A stretch of DNA of 5,325 bases from Candidatus Gastranaerophilales bacterium (GTDB taxonomy: Bacteria; Cyanobacteriota; Vampirovibrionia; Gastranaerophilales; Gastranaerophilaceae): positions 1-5,325 of the forward strand of contig CALVEE010000227.1 of the NCBI GenBank assembly GCA_944326495.1, written 5' to 3'. The translations under genes were made by a program, and so were the position numbers. The notes under the pieces were generated by a model, which ran no database searches, was not told the origin of the DNA, and saw only the letters and a list, made by a program, of their open reading frames with translations. Shown in pieces: positions 1-5,263 of the stretch. Position 1 is the first letter of the stretch. Every line of letters starts with the position of its first letter.

Positions 1-171
1 AAAGAAAAAGAAGCAAAAGAGGCTCAAAGGTTTGAAAACGGAATAAAAAAACTTGAATACGAACGCAAGCTTGAACAAATGGATATGCAGACTCTGATGA
101 AAATCAAGGAGAGAAAAGATTATCTCAAAGAAAATTACAAAAAGAGCAAAGACGGACTTACCAGAAGTTAA
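1..171 (+). CDS. C-terminal end of an unrecognised coiled-coil-like protein (partial)
   Basis: Frame 1 is open from the window edge to a TAA at 169-171, giving the last 56 residues of a protein whose start lies outside the window. The visible part is almost entirely charged (many Lys and Glu, with Leu, Ile and Met at intervals), has no proline and only two glycines, and reads as a long helix that may form a coiled coil. No catalytic motif or membrane segment is visible, so I do not assign a function. Its stop codon overlaps the Shine-Dalgarno site of the next gene and only 9 nt separate the two, so they are very probably co-transcribed and perhaps translationally coupled. The tail is too short for family assignment; the reading frame itself is well supported by the linkage to the next gene. 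Confidence 0.72.
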   Translation, partial: KEKEAKEAQRFENGIKKLEYERKLEQMDMQTLMKIKERKDYLKENYKKSKDGLTRS

Positions 172-175
172 GGAG
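170..175 (+). promoter_or_regulatory. Shine-Dalgarno site of the 159-aa gene
   Basis: AAGGAG lies 5 nt before the ATG at 181 and overlaps the TAA stop of the upstream gene. It fixes the start codon and suggests coupled translation. It is the only strong Shine-Dalgarno site in the window that belongs to an intact gene; the YkgJ-type and dehydrogenase genes lack one. Confidence 0.8.
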
Positions 176-180
176 AAGGT

Positions 181-660
181 ATGAAAGTAGATAAAATCGG
201 TACAACTACCCCAACATTCAAAAAAATGGTGATTGTAAAACCGGAGAATTGGCCTGCAGGAGTTTTAGACAGCTTTATAAAAAATAAAGAAGTGCAGGAG
301 CTCACAAAAGATTTCGCAGCCGAAAATAGGGATCTTACAGCTTGCTGCATATGCAGCGAACGCAGGGGGCTTGTTACTATTTTCAAAAATTTAGCACTGA
401 TTCATGAAATTGAAGCTGATAGTATTCAAAATCTGCAGAAGAAAGTAACGGATTTTACCAGAAAAAACATCAAATTCCCATTTTTGAGCAAAGAAGAACA
501 AGAAAGACTTGACAGTGCAATAAAGTATGTTGATGAATTCAATAAGACACTTGAACCAAACACTAATAAACCACTCCATCTTGAGCAAGAAGAAATTAAG
601 CCGCCAAAAGAGCAATCATTCCGGAAAAGATTATTTAAGAAGCTAGCCGGCCAAAAGTAA
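181..660 (+). CDS. Hypothetical protein, 159 aa
   Basis: I do not recognise this protein. The start is supported by AAGGAG 5 nt upstream. The N-terminus is a short polar stretch followed by PTFKK and a beta-like MVIVKP segment (about residues 11-21). A second beta-like segment, LVTIF, falls at 64-68. Between them is a charged, probably helical stretch and a tight cysteine cluster, C55, C56 and C58, followed by two arginines. Residues 72-124 look helical and charged. The last 20 residues are strongly basic (FRKR, FKK) after a proline pair at 141-142, so the tail could bind membrane lipid or nucleic acid; that is inference. There is no signal peptide or transmembrane segment. A cytoplasmic soluble protein is likely. 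It follows the coiled-coil-like gene in an apparent operon and is followed by repeat-filled non-coding DNA, so it is the last gene of that unit. Small lineage-specific proteins with a similar 'TFKK/FKG' N-terminus are, as I recall, common in gut Melainabacteria, but I could not check this. Confidence 0.82.
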   Translation: MKVDKIGTTTPTFKKMVIVKPENWPAGVLDSFIKNKEVQELTKDFAAENRDLTACCICSERRGLVTIFKNLALIHEIEADSIQNLQKKVTDFTRKNIKFPFLSKEEQERLDSAIKYVDEFNKTLEPNTNKPLHLEQEEIKPPKEQSFRKRLFKKLAGQK

Positions 661-713
661 GCACCGTGCCAATTTGCAGGTTATTGTTGTTGGGCAGGTA
701 AGCTATTTAAACG

Positions 714-752
714 AACTGCGCTTTTAAAATTCATTTCATAGTTTTTTATTTG
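714..752 (+). repeat. AT-rich dispersed repeat module, copy 1
   Basis: This 39-bp stretch matches 5264-5302 at 35 of 39 positions; the shared core is CTTTTAAAATTCATTT and a run of six T. In both places the motif TGCCCCCTC begins exactly 50 bp after the start of the module, so the two copies share a layout and not only a sequence. A GTTGGGCA motif also lies upstream of each copy (689-696 and 5216-5223), though at different distances. It sits in the 299-bp non-coding stretch between the 159-aa gene and the truncated exporter. Apart from this and the adjacent hairpin module I see nothing in that stretch (661-959). Confidence 0.7.
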
Positions 753-763
753 CTCCTGTGGTT

Positions 764-833
764 TGCCCCCTCACCGCATCCGTAGTTTTCGGCGCAGCCT
801 CAAACACGGCTGCTCCTCTCCCGCAGGGAGAGG
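764..833 (+). repeat. 70-bp GC-rich hairpin repeat, copy 1
   Basis: This stretch is identical to 4760-4829 at 68 of 70 positions. It starts with TGCCCCCTCACC and contains two inverted repeats: GCAGCC at 794-799 with GGCTGC at 808-813, and CCTCTCCC at 815-822 with GGGAGAGG at 826-833 around a GCA loop. The second hairpin is followed by TATTTTG, so it might also act as a weak terminator for the upstream operon, but the T run is short. It is much richer in GC than the surrounding genes. A 60-codon reading frame crosses it but has no ribosome binding site and is not counted as a gene. This is best read as a MITE- or REP-like non-coding dispersed repeat. Confidence 0.85.
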
Positions 834-959
834 TATTTTGCCAGTCTTGATTTTTATGGGGATACTTATGCAATTTCAGGGAGAAACCATATTTATAAAT
901 ACCAAAACTTTTATCGGACTATTGTGTATTTACCCCGGAATATAATGAATAAATCGGTC

Positions 960-2180
960 TTATATCCTATCCCCCGGAATTTGTTTCATAACAATATCTT
1001 TATGTTCTCCGGTATTTTTGTGTTTGTTTTCGGTATTAAATAAAAATGCGAGCGGAATAAGAAGAAATGCGATAAAAGCAAAAGTTTCAAAAACATCAAC
1101 ATATGCCATTAATCGAGATTGTGTAAGCAGGGATTTATACATATATGAGTTTGTTTTGATTGCTGCAAAAGAACCGGACGCATTTGACATAAAAGTACTT
1201 AAAAGCGCTGCGAATTTATGCTGGAAAACAAGATTAAAATTGGAAAGATTTTCTACAAGATAAACCTGATGCATCTGGCTGTGTCTTGCAACAAGTGTAG
1301 AAGCAACAGATGCAATTACAGCAGTCATTGTACTTTTACACAAATTGTGCAGACTTGAACCGTTTGTTAACTCAGATTTAGGCAGAGTTCCAAGTACAAG
1401 AGATGAAACAGGTATAAAAGTCATTATTACCCCGATCCCCATAAGAACCTGCGGAATTGCAATATAAATAAACGATACCCTTAAATTTAAATTTATAAAA
1501 AATAAAATCGAAATTCCCAGGAAGAAAAATCCTATAGCAATCAGAACTCTGTTATCAAATATTTTCATCAAATAATTTATTGCAACCATCATTAATACAC
1601 AGGAAAAAATCCTCGGTGCAAGCGCAAAGCCGCTAAGCATTGCAGTATATCCCATCATATTCTGTAAAAACTGTGGAATAAGCACAATTGAAGAGAAAAC
1701 TATCATGTTAATAGAAGAACTTAAAATTGTACCTATAAAGAAATTTTTATCTTTAAATAATCTTAAATTAATTAAAGGTGCGCTGCTTTCTAATTCGCGT
1801 ATTACAAAAAATACAAACATACATACCGAAAAACCTGCAAGCCAGCTTATCCATGCGCAGTCAAACCAATTGTACTGCTGGCCTTTATCAAGCACTACCT
1901 GCATCGAAAGAAGCCAGAGTACAAGAGAAATCATGCCAAGAAAATCCGTTTTTTTATAAATTTTTCTGCTGCTCAACTCTTCGATATTTGCGTGAACCAT
2001 AGATATTGAGAGGATTCCGACCGGAATATTAACAAGATAAATCCACTGCCAGTCTGCATTATCGACAATAAACCCGCCAAATGTCGGTCCTAAAATTGCA
2101 AACACCATAACAGCAATTCCGTACAAGCTCATTGCAATTCCTCTTTTTTCCTGCGGAAAAGCAGCAAGCAGAATAGATTG
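960..2180 (-). pseudogene. DHA2/EmrB-type MFS drug exporter, 5'-truncated
   Basis: This is the C-terminal three quarters of a 14-helix drug:H+ antiporter of the EmrB/QacA (DHA2) family. Such proteins pump hydrophobic toxic compounds across the inner membrane and, in diderms, work with an EmrA-type adaptor and a TolC channel. The open frame enters at 2180 with a sequence like the EmrB helix 4-5 loop (QSILLAAFPQEKRGIAM). It continues through the helix 5 motif C (GPTFGG), then WQWIYLVNIPVG, and about ten hydrophobic segments, to a periplasmic loop with RHSQMHQ that resembles the EmrB counterpart, and a basic cytoplasmic tail. The region for helices 1-4, about 120 residues, is absent: in this frame a TAA lies directly upstream (2181-2183). 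The first ATG is at 2132 (390 aa). It has an AGAGGA six nt upstream, but that ATG is an internal family position and not a natural start. No internal stops occur, so the break is recent or artificial. It is probably inactive as exporter. Confidence 0.85.
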
Positions 2181-2183
2181 TTA
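2177..2183. other. Breakpoint joining two truncated efflux genes
   Basis: The exporter frame (minus strand) is homologous to EmrB up to its CAA codon at 2178-2180 and then meets TAA at 2181-2183. The outer-membrane factor frame (plus strand) is open from 2177 and blocked by TAG at 2174-2176. Each stop is simply the antisense of the other gene's codons, so the change from one gene to the other happens within about 7 bp. No repeat, insertion sequence or obvious target duplication marks the spot. It is either a deletion/inversion scar or a misassembly. Confidence 0.8.
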
Positions 2184-2989
2184 CAAAAACTAAAGATATG
2201 TATGCGACCGGGCTGTGTTCAATAAATGAACTTTTAACTGAAGAAAAAAATCTTTCTACGCTTCGCTCGGAAAGAAATCTGCATTTAAAAACCAGGGAAA
2301 CGCTTATAAATAGTTTAAGAGTATATCTTGCAGATTCAAATGATAACATTGCACGCAACAGTTATGAAAAAATTACTTTAATAACGGGAATTCCTTCCCG
2401 ATACAGTTCTACAGTTATAGAAAACAGACCGGACTATTTACAGGAAGAAAGTAATATAAAGCGCATCGGCTTTGACGTAAGTGCAGCTAAAAGAGAATTT
2501 TTACCAAAATTTGTAATATACGGTCAAATCGGTTTAAACTCATACCATCTCGATACACTTTTTAATTCAGTATCCCAGTTTTTTAATGCGGGAATTCTGC
2601 CTTCAATGGATTTGTTTTCAGGCGGAAGAAAACTTGCACTTTTAAGATACAGAAAATTCGAATATGAAGAAGCCTTAAATAACTACAAACAGACAATTCT
2701 TGAATGCATAAAAGAGTTAAACTCTTCTCTGACTGCTTATAAAACTGCTTCTGACAATTATGAGGAATCCCTAAACAGGCTAAAGAGCCAAAAGGAAATA
2801 TATAATTTAATGCAAGATAAAAATTCTATCGGATCATCAAGCGAGCTGGATGTTTTGTATGCAAAGCAGGCATATCTTCTGGTCAAAAAAGAAGAAGTCT
2901 CAAATAAAATCAATTCTGTTATAGCCGTCATAGGCCTTTATAAAGCCGCAGGCGGAATAGATTTATATACTCTTTCCGATAACCTGTAA
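2177..2989 (+). pseudogene. TolC/NodT-type outer-membrane efflux protein, 5'-truncated
   Basis: This is the C-terminal part of an outer-membrane efflux channel subunit, which would carry compounds from an inner-membrane pump and periplasmic adaptor to the outside. From the first ATG (2198, 263 aa) visible hallmarks are RPD at 77-79, a following A/K-rich helix ending in FLPK (101-104), beta-barrel-like alternation at 105-120, LFSGGR at 139-144 (the family's 'lFdgGr'), long coiled-coil helices at about 145-205, the SSELDVLYAKQAYL stretch (213-226) and a closing LYKAAGG (248-253, the family's 'lyKALGG'). Family members are usually about 400-500 aa. The signal peptide and the first helical hairpin and strands are missing. 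The frame is open back to 2177 but the TAG at 2174-2176 ends it inside exporter sequence. The frame has no ribosome binding site or promoter. It lies head to head with the truncated exporter, with which it would normally cooperate. It is followed after 45 nt by the YkgJ-type gene. Confidence 0.83.
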
Positions 2990-3034
2990 AATATTTTGAT
3001 TGTTTCAAAGTAATATTGTGCTAATATGTAAATA

Positions 3035-3658
3035 ATGTCAGATAGTATTATGCTCGAAAATTATGTTACGTATTTATGCTTTTTAGATGGAAAATTTAAA
3101 AAGTTTTTTGAGAAGCAAAAACCATTTATTTTTTGTAAAAAAGGCTGCGGCAAATGCTGTAAGGGAGCACAATTCCCGTATTCACAGATTGAAGTTGAGT
3201 ATTTAATGCTGGGAGTCTGGCAGTTAGATATTGAGACAAAGAAAATTATCGCAGAAAACCTTGCCCGAATAGTTGAGCAGAAAGAAAAATTTACGGGAGA
3301 TGTTTTTAGATATGACTGCCCGTTTTTGATAAATAATGAATGTGTTGTATATAATTTTAGAGGCATTGTCTGCCGCTCTTTCGGTTTGATGACAGTAGGC
3401 GAAGATGAAAAAATCAAGGTTCCGTTCTGCTGTTTTGAGGGGTTAAACTATTCTAATGTAATGGAGGATGAGGGCAAAAAAGTTTCGCAGGAAAAAGTTA
3501 AAGCTTTAGGAATAGAAGAAGAGCCGACGGCATTTAATGTAAGCTATAAATTTTTAACCGACCCGGATTTTGCAAAGGGATTTAATTTCTCTTTTGGAGA
3601 AAAAAAGCCTTTAATAGACTGGCTGATTGAGATGAATGAAAATTTACATAAGCGTTAG
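3035..3658 (+). CDS. YkgJ-family cysteine-cluster protein
   Basis: This 207-aa protein belongs to the CxxCxxCC (YkgJ, UPF0153) family, annotated as putative zinc- or iron-chelating proteins; the reaction, if any, is not established. The signature is clear: C34, C38, C41 and C42 in FCKKGCGKCCKG, then a helix with the family's 'EvE' (E53, E55), then C95 in DCPFL, C103 in ECVVY and C113 in GIVCRSF. Another pair, C132 and C133, lies further on. These cysteines probably bind an iron-sulfur cluster or metal ion. It has no signal peptide or transmembrane segment, so it is likely cytoplasmic. The start is the first ATG of the frame but has no Shine-Dalgarno site; ATG at 3050 is a possible alternative. 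Its stop codon overlaps that of the convergent dehydrogenase gene by 4 nt. It lies 45 nt after the truncated efflux gene and may once have been transcribed with it; no convincing promoter of its own is visible. Confidence 0.88.
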   Translation: MSDSIMLENYVTYLCFLDGKFKKFFEKQKPFIFCKKGCGKCCKGAQFPYSQIEVEYLMLGVWQLDIETKKIIAENLARIVEQKEKFTGDVFRYDCPFLINNECVVYNFRGIVCRSFGLMTVGEDEKIKVPFCCFEGLNYSNVMEDEGKKVSQEKVKALGIEEEPTAFNVSYKFLTDPDFAKGFNFSFGEKKPLIDWLIEMNENLHKR

Positions 3659-4689
3659 CATCCCAGAATACTGTATTTTAAGCAGTTATCTTTTTTTAAT
3701 TCAAAATCTCTGTATGCTTCGATAATATTATCCAGTGAATACTCGGCACTTATCAGAAAATCAGTGTTTAATCTTCCTTTTGAAATAAAATCCAGAAGTT
3801 TTTTGCAATGAATTGCATCCACTCCTCCGGTCTTAAAGATTAAATTTTTCCCGTACATTTCCGGAAGCGGCAGGATTTGATTTTGTTCATACATTGCAAC
3901 AACTGCCACTATAGAATTTGCTCTTGCAATTTTCCAGGCTGTCTGAAAACTGTCTCTGCTTCCAGCCGCTTCAATAACTCCGTCTGCTCCTCGCATAGAA
4001 GTCAATTTCTTTACTTCACACTCAATATCACATTTTTCGGGATTAAAAACATAATCAGCAAGATTAAGATTTTTTGCAGCTTCAAGCCTTTTTTCATCGA
4101 TATCAATAGCAATAATTTGTCCTGCATTAAATATCTTAGCGCATTCCATTGAGCATAATCCTACAGGGCCGGCACCAATCACAGCTACGGTATCTCCAGC
4201 TTTTATTTCACAAAGTTCAGCGCCAAAATATCCGCTCGATAAAATATCACCGGTAAATAGTGCATTTTTATAGCTGACATTTTCCGGTATTTTTGTAAGC
4301 CCCCTATCGGCAAACGGAACTCGCACATATTCCGCCTGGCACCCATCTATTGTACAGCCTAATTCCCATCCGCCGTTTTCACAGTTGTTTATGAATCCCC
4401 GTTTGCAAAAATAACATTCACCGCAGAATGTTTCGCAATTTGCACTCACTCTGTCACCGATTTTTAAATCTTTAATATCAGCTCCAAGCGCAGTTATTTC
4501 ACCTACAAATTCATGTCCGAGTACAATACCGGGCTTTGCTTTTGGAACATAACCCTTTATTATATGCAAATCACTTGTACAGATAGATGATAATGTAACT
4601 TTGACGATTGCATCTCTTGGATTTATAATCTCAGGTGATTTTCTTTCCGTAAGTTCAATTTTCTTTCCATCCCAAACAAGAGCTTTCAT
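3655..4689 (-). CDS. Zinc-dependent alcohol dehydrogenase (MDR superfamily)
   Basis: This complete 344-aa medium-chain dehydrogenase interconverts an alcohol and an aldehyde or ketone with NAD(P) in the cytoplasm; the substrate cannot be read from sequence. Catalytic zinc ligands are C37 (in ICTSD), H59 and E60 (in LGHEFVG), and probably D148. Structural zinc ligands are C89, C92, C95 and C103. The nucleotide-binding fold shows GAGPVG at 172-177 with D196 at the end of the second strand, which favours NAD over NADP. The run SGGW/ENGGWELG with DGCQAEYVRVP and the overall length fit the formaldehyde-dehydrogenase-like 'ADH2' subgroup best, closer than to threonine or sorbitol dehydrogenases. 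The start at MKALVWDG is the family start; an upstream ATG at 4848 would add 53 residues translated from a dispersed repeat, and is rejected. The gene has no Shine-Dalgarno site, but a promoter lies right at the start codon. It appears to be a single-gene unit, convergent with the YkgJ-type gene with no room for a terminator between them. Confidence 0.94.
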   Translation of the reverse strand: MKALVWDGKKIELTERKSPEIINPRDAIVKVTLSSICTSDLHIIKGYVPKAKPGIVLGHEFVGEITALGADIKDLKIGDRVSANCETFCGECYFCKRGFINNCENGGWELGCTIDGCQAEYVRVPFADRGLTKIPENVSYKNALFTGDILSSGYFGAELCEIKAGDTVAVIGAGPVGLCSMECAKIFNAGQIIAIDIDEKRLEAAKNLNLADYVFNPEKCDIECEVKKLTSMRGADGVIEAAGSRDSFQTAWKIARANSIVAVVAMYEQNQILPLPEMYGKNLIFKTGGVDAIHCKKLLDFISKGRLNTDFLISAEYSLDNIIEAYRDFELKKDNCLKYSILGC

Positions 4690-4696
4690 AAATTTG

Positions 4697-4705
4697 ATTA
4701 TAACA
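4697..4705 (-). promoter_or_regulatory. Extended -10 promoter of the dehydrogenase gene
   Basis: On the minus strand TGTTATAAT forms a perfect consensus -10 (TATAAT, 4697-4702) with an extended TGn. Only 7 nt separate the TATAAT from the ATG at 4689, so transcription would begin at or next to the A of the start codon, giving a leaderless or nearly leaderless mRNA. This agrees with the lack of a Shine-Dalgarno site. There is no good -35 at 16-18 nt (GTGTAC at 17 nt), as is common for extended -10 promoters or activator-dependent ones. Confidence 0.65.
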
Positions 4706-4713
4706 CAATTGAC

Positions 4714-4731
4714 ACAGCAGTACACTGCTGT
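4714..4731. promoter_or_regulatory. 18-bp perfect palindrome over the -35 region (probable operator)
   Basis: ACAGCAGT and ACTGCTGT are perfect 8-bp inverted repeats around a 2-bp centre. The centre lies about 33 bp upstream of the predicted transcription start of the dehydrogenase gene, so the site covers the -35 region. It has no T run after it on either strand, so it is not a terminator. A dimeric regulator bound here would block or recruit RNA polymerase. No regulator gene is in the window, so the identity of the factor is unknown. Confidence 0.55.
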
Positions 4732-4759
4732 CCGGTAAAAATTTTGCTCATTGACAATA

Positions 4760-4829
4760 TGCCCCCTCACCGCATCCGTAGTTTTCGGCACAGCCTCAAA
4801 CACGGCTGCTCCTCTCCCGTAGGGAGAGG
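4760..4829 (+). repeat. 70-bp GC-rich hairpin repeat, copy 2
   Basis: This copy matches 764-833 at 68 of 70 positions. The palindrome CCTCTCCC/GGGAGAGG (4811-4818 and 4822-4829) is kept with a GTA loop in place of GCA, so the loop changes while the stem does not. The other stem is shortened by one base pair through G to A. This copy forms the left arm of the larger 4760-4960 inverted structure and starts 28 bp beyond the operator-like palindrome of the dehydrogenase gene. Confidence 0.85.
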
Positions 4830-4885
4830 GTTTAGCAAGTATATCCAACTAACTTTATCAAATAAAATTCAAGGCTTGCACACTT

Positions 4886-4904
4886 CCTCGCCCTACGGGA
4901 GAGG
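4886..4904 (-). repeat. Inverted copy of the GC-rich palindrome
   Basis: CCTCGCCCTACGGGAGAGG is the reverse complement of the 4811-4829 palindrome with a single change, T to G, that breaks one base pair. It lies in the right arm of the MITE-like element. Confidence 0.7.
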
Positions 4905-4957
4905 ATAGAATTTCAATACGAAACGTTAGTTGAGTATTAGAAATTCTTGGTGAGGGG

Positions 4958-4983
4958 GCAGACCCGTAAGGGGTTTTGTCTGC
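4958..4983. repeat. Hairpin GCAGAC/GTCTGC at the element edge
   Basis: GCAGAC (4958-4963) pairs with GTCTGC (4978-4983), and inside it CCC pairs with GGG around GTAA (CCCGTAAGGGG). The first three bases overlap the end of the MITE-like element. The CCCGTAAGGG motif returns at 5162-5171, so it belongs to the same repeat family. Part of the loop is GGTTTT, not a terminator-like tail. Confidence 0.45.
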
Positions 4984-4996
4984 TGGGCATACCTTC

Positions 4997-5078
4997 TTGA
5001 CAAAAACTTATAGTCAGGCGTTGCCTGACCTACTAACTTGACAATAACTTATAGTCAGGAAGTGCCTAACCTACTAAC
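4997..5078 (+). repeat. 41-bp tandem duplication, two units, each with a hairpin
   Basis: Units 4997-5037 and 5038-5078 are directly adjacent and equal in length. Both begin TTGACAAWAACTTATAGTCAGG and end CTACTAAC, written here with W for A or T. Unit 1 carries the perfect 7-bp hairpin GTCAGGC-GTT-GCCTGAC (5013-5029). In unit 2 the hairpin is degraded to GTCAGG/CCTAAC. TTGACA occurs at the same place in each but no -10 follows at the right distance, so these are not promoters. No gene uses this region. Confidence 0.8.
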
Positions 5079-5125
5079 TGGTGAATAGGTAAATAAGTAA
5101 ATAAGAAAACCAAGCGCACAGTCAC

Positions 5126-5145
5126 CCCTCCCTAGTGAGGGAGGG
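5126..5145. repeat. GC-rich hairpin CCCTCCCT-AGTG-AGGGAGGG
   Basis: The arms are perfect 8-bp inverted repeats around a 4-base loop. The sequence is related in style to the CTCTCCC/GGGAGAG palindromes of the 70-bp repeat but is not a copy. CTTGGGTGGG follows, so there is no T run and a terminator role is unlikely. Confidence 0.6.
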
Positions 5146-5216
5146 CTTGGGTGGGTGCTATCCCGTAAGGGAGAAACGCAAGATTAGGTATTGTCTGACA
5201 AAGCAAGGACGGTCGG

Positions 5217-5234
5217 TTGGGCATATCTGCCCAA
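5217..5234. repeat. Hairpin TTGGGCA-TATC-TGCCCAA
   Basis: This is a perfect 7-bp inverted repeat around TATC. It precedes the AT-rich repeat copy at 5264, and a GTTGGGCA also precedes copy 1 (689-696), but without the second arm. No T run follows. It probably marks the outer end of the repeat unit. Confidence 0.55.
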
Positions 5235-5263
5235 TATTAACTTATAATTATATTATCTAAATA

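Larger units (their letters stand above)
4760..4960. mobile_element. MITE-like element with 12-bp terminal inverted repeats
   Basis: The 201-bp unit starts with TGCCCCCTCACC (4760-4771) and ends with its perfect reverse complement GGTGAGGGGGCA (4949-4960). Inside, the hairpin at 4811-4829 is mirrored by an inverted copy at 4886-4904 with one mismatch. The arms therefore share their ends and inner palindromes, but the roughly 40 bp between those differ in the two arms. There is no coding capacity, as expected of a non-autonomous element. No target-site duplication is obvious at the two ends, so the ends may instead mark two inverted copies of a shorter repeat. No transposase is present in the window. 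Confidence 0.6.

Noticed and set aside
661..680. Terminator after the 159-aa gene (GCAC-C-GTGC)
   Set aside because: A 4-bp stem with one loop base cannot fold as such and no T run follows.
763..945. 60-codon plus-strand reading frame
   Set aside because: It starts inside the GC-rich repeat, has no ribosome binding site and no protein-like family features. The repeat explains its composition.
941..946. TATAAT on the plus strand as a promoter
   Set aside because: There is no -35 at a suitable distance, no TG extension, and it would point into the antisense of the exporter remnant, where no plus-strand gene lies.
2059..2358. 99-codon minus-strand reading frame across the junction
   Set aside because: It is antisense to the outer-membrane factor and out of frame with the exporter; its last part overlaps the exporter in another frame. 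It is a shadow frame.
2996..3027. Possible promoter for the YkgJ-type gene (TTGATT with TAATAT)
   Set aside because: The spacing is 20 nt for the better -10 and the alternatives are weak; such AT-rich matches are expected by chance here.
4690..4848. N-terminal extension of the dehydrogenase starting at ATG 4848
   Set aside because: The extra 53 residues are translated from the dispersed GC-rich repeat, the promoter and the palindrome. The family begins at MKALVWDG (4689).
4997..5043. TTGACA boxes in the tandem repeat as -35 elements
   Set aside because: No -10-like sequence follows at 16-18 nt in either unit (the spot in unit 1 is GTTGCC), and no gene lies downstream.
4760..5234. CRISPR array
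   Set aside because: Repeats are few, differ in size and orientation, and are not separated by uniform unique spacers; no cas gene is present.
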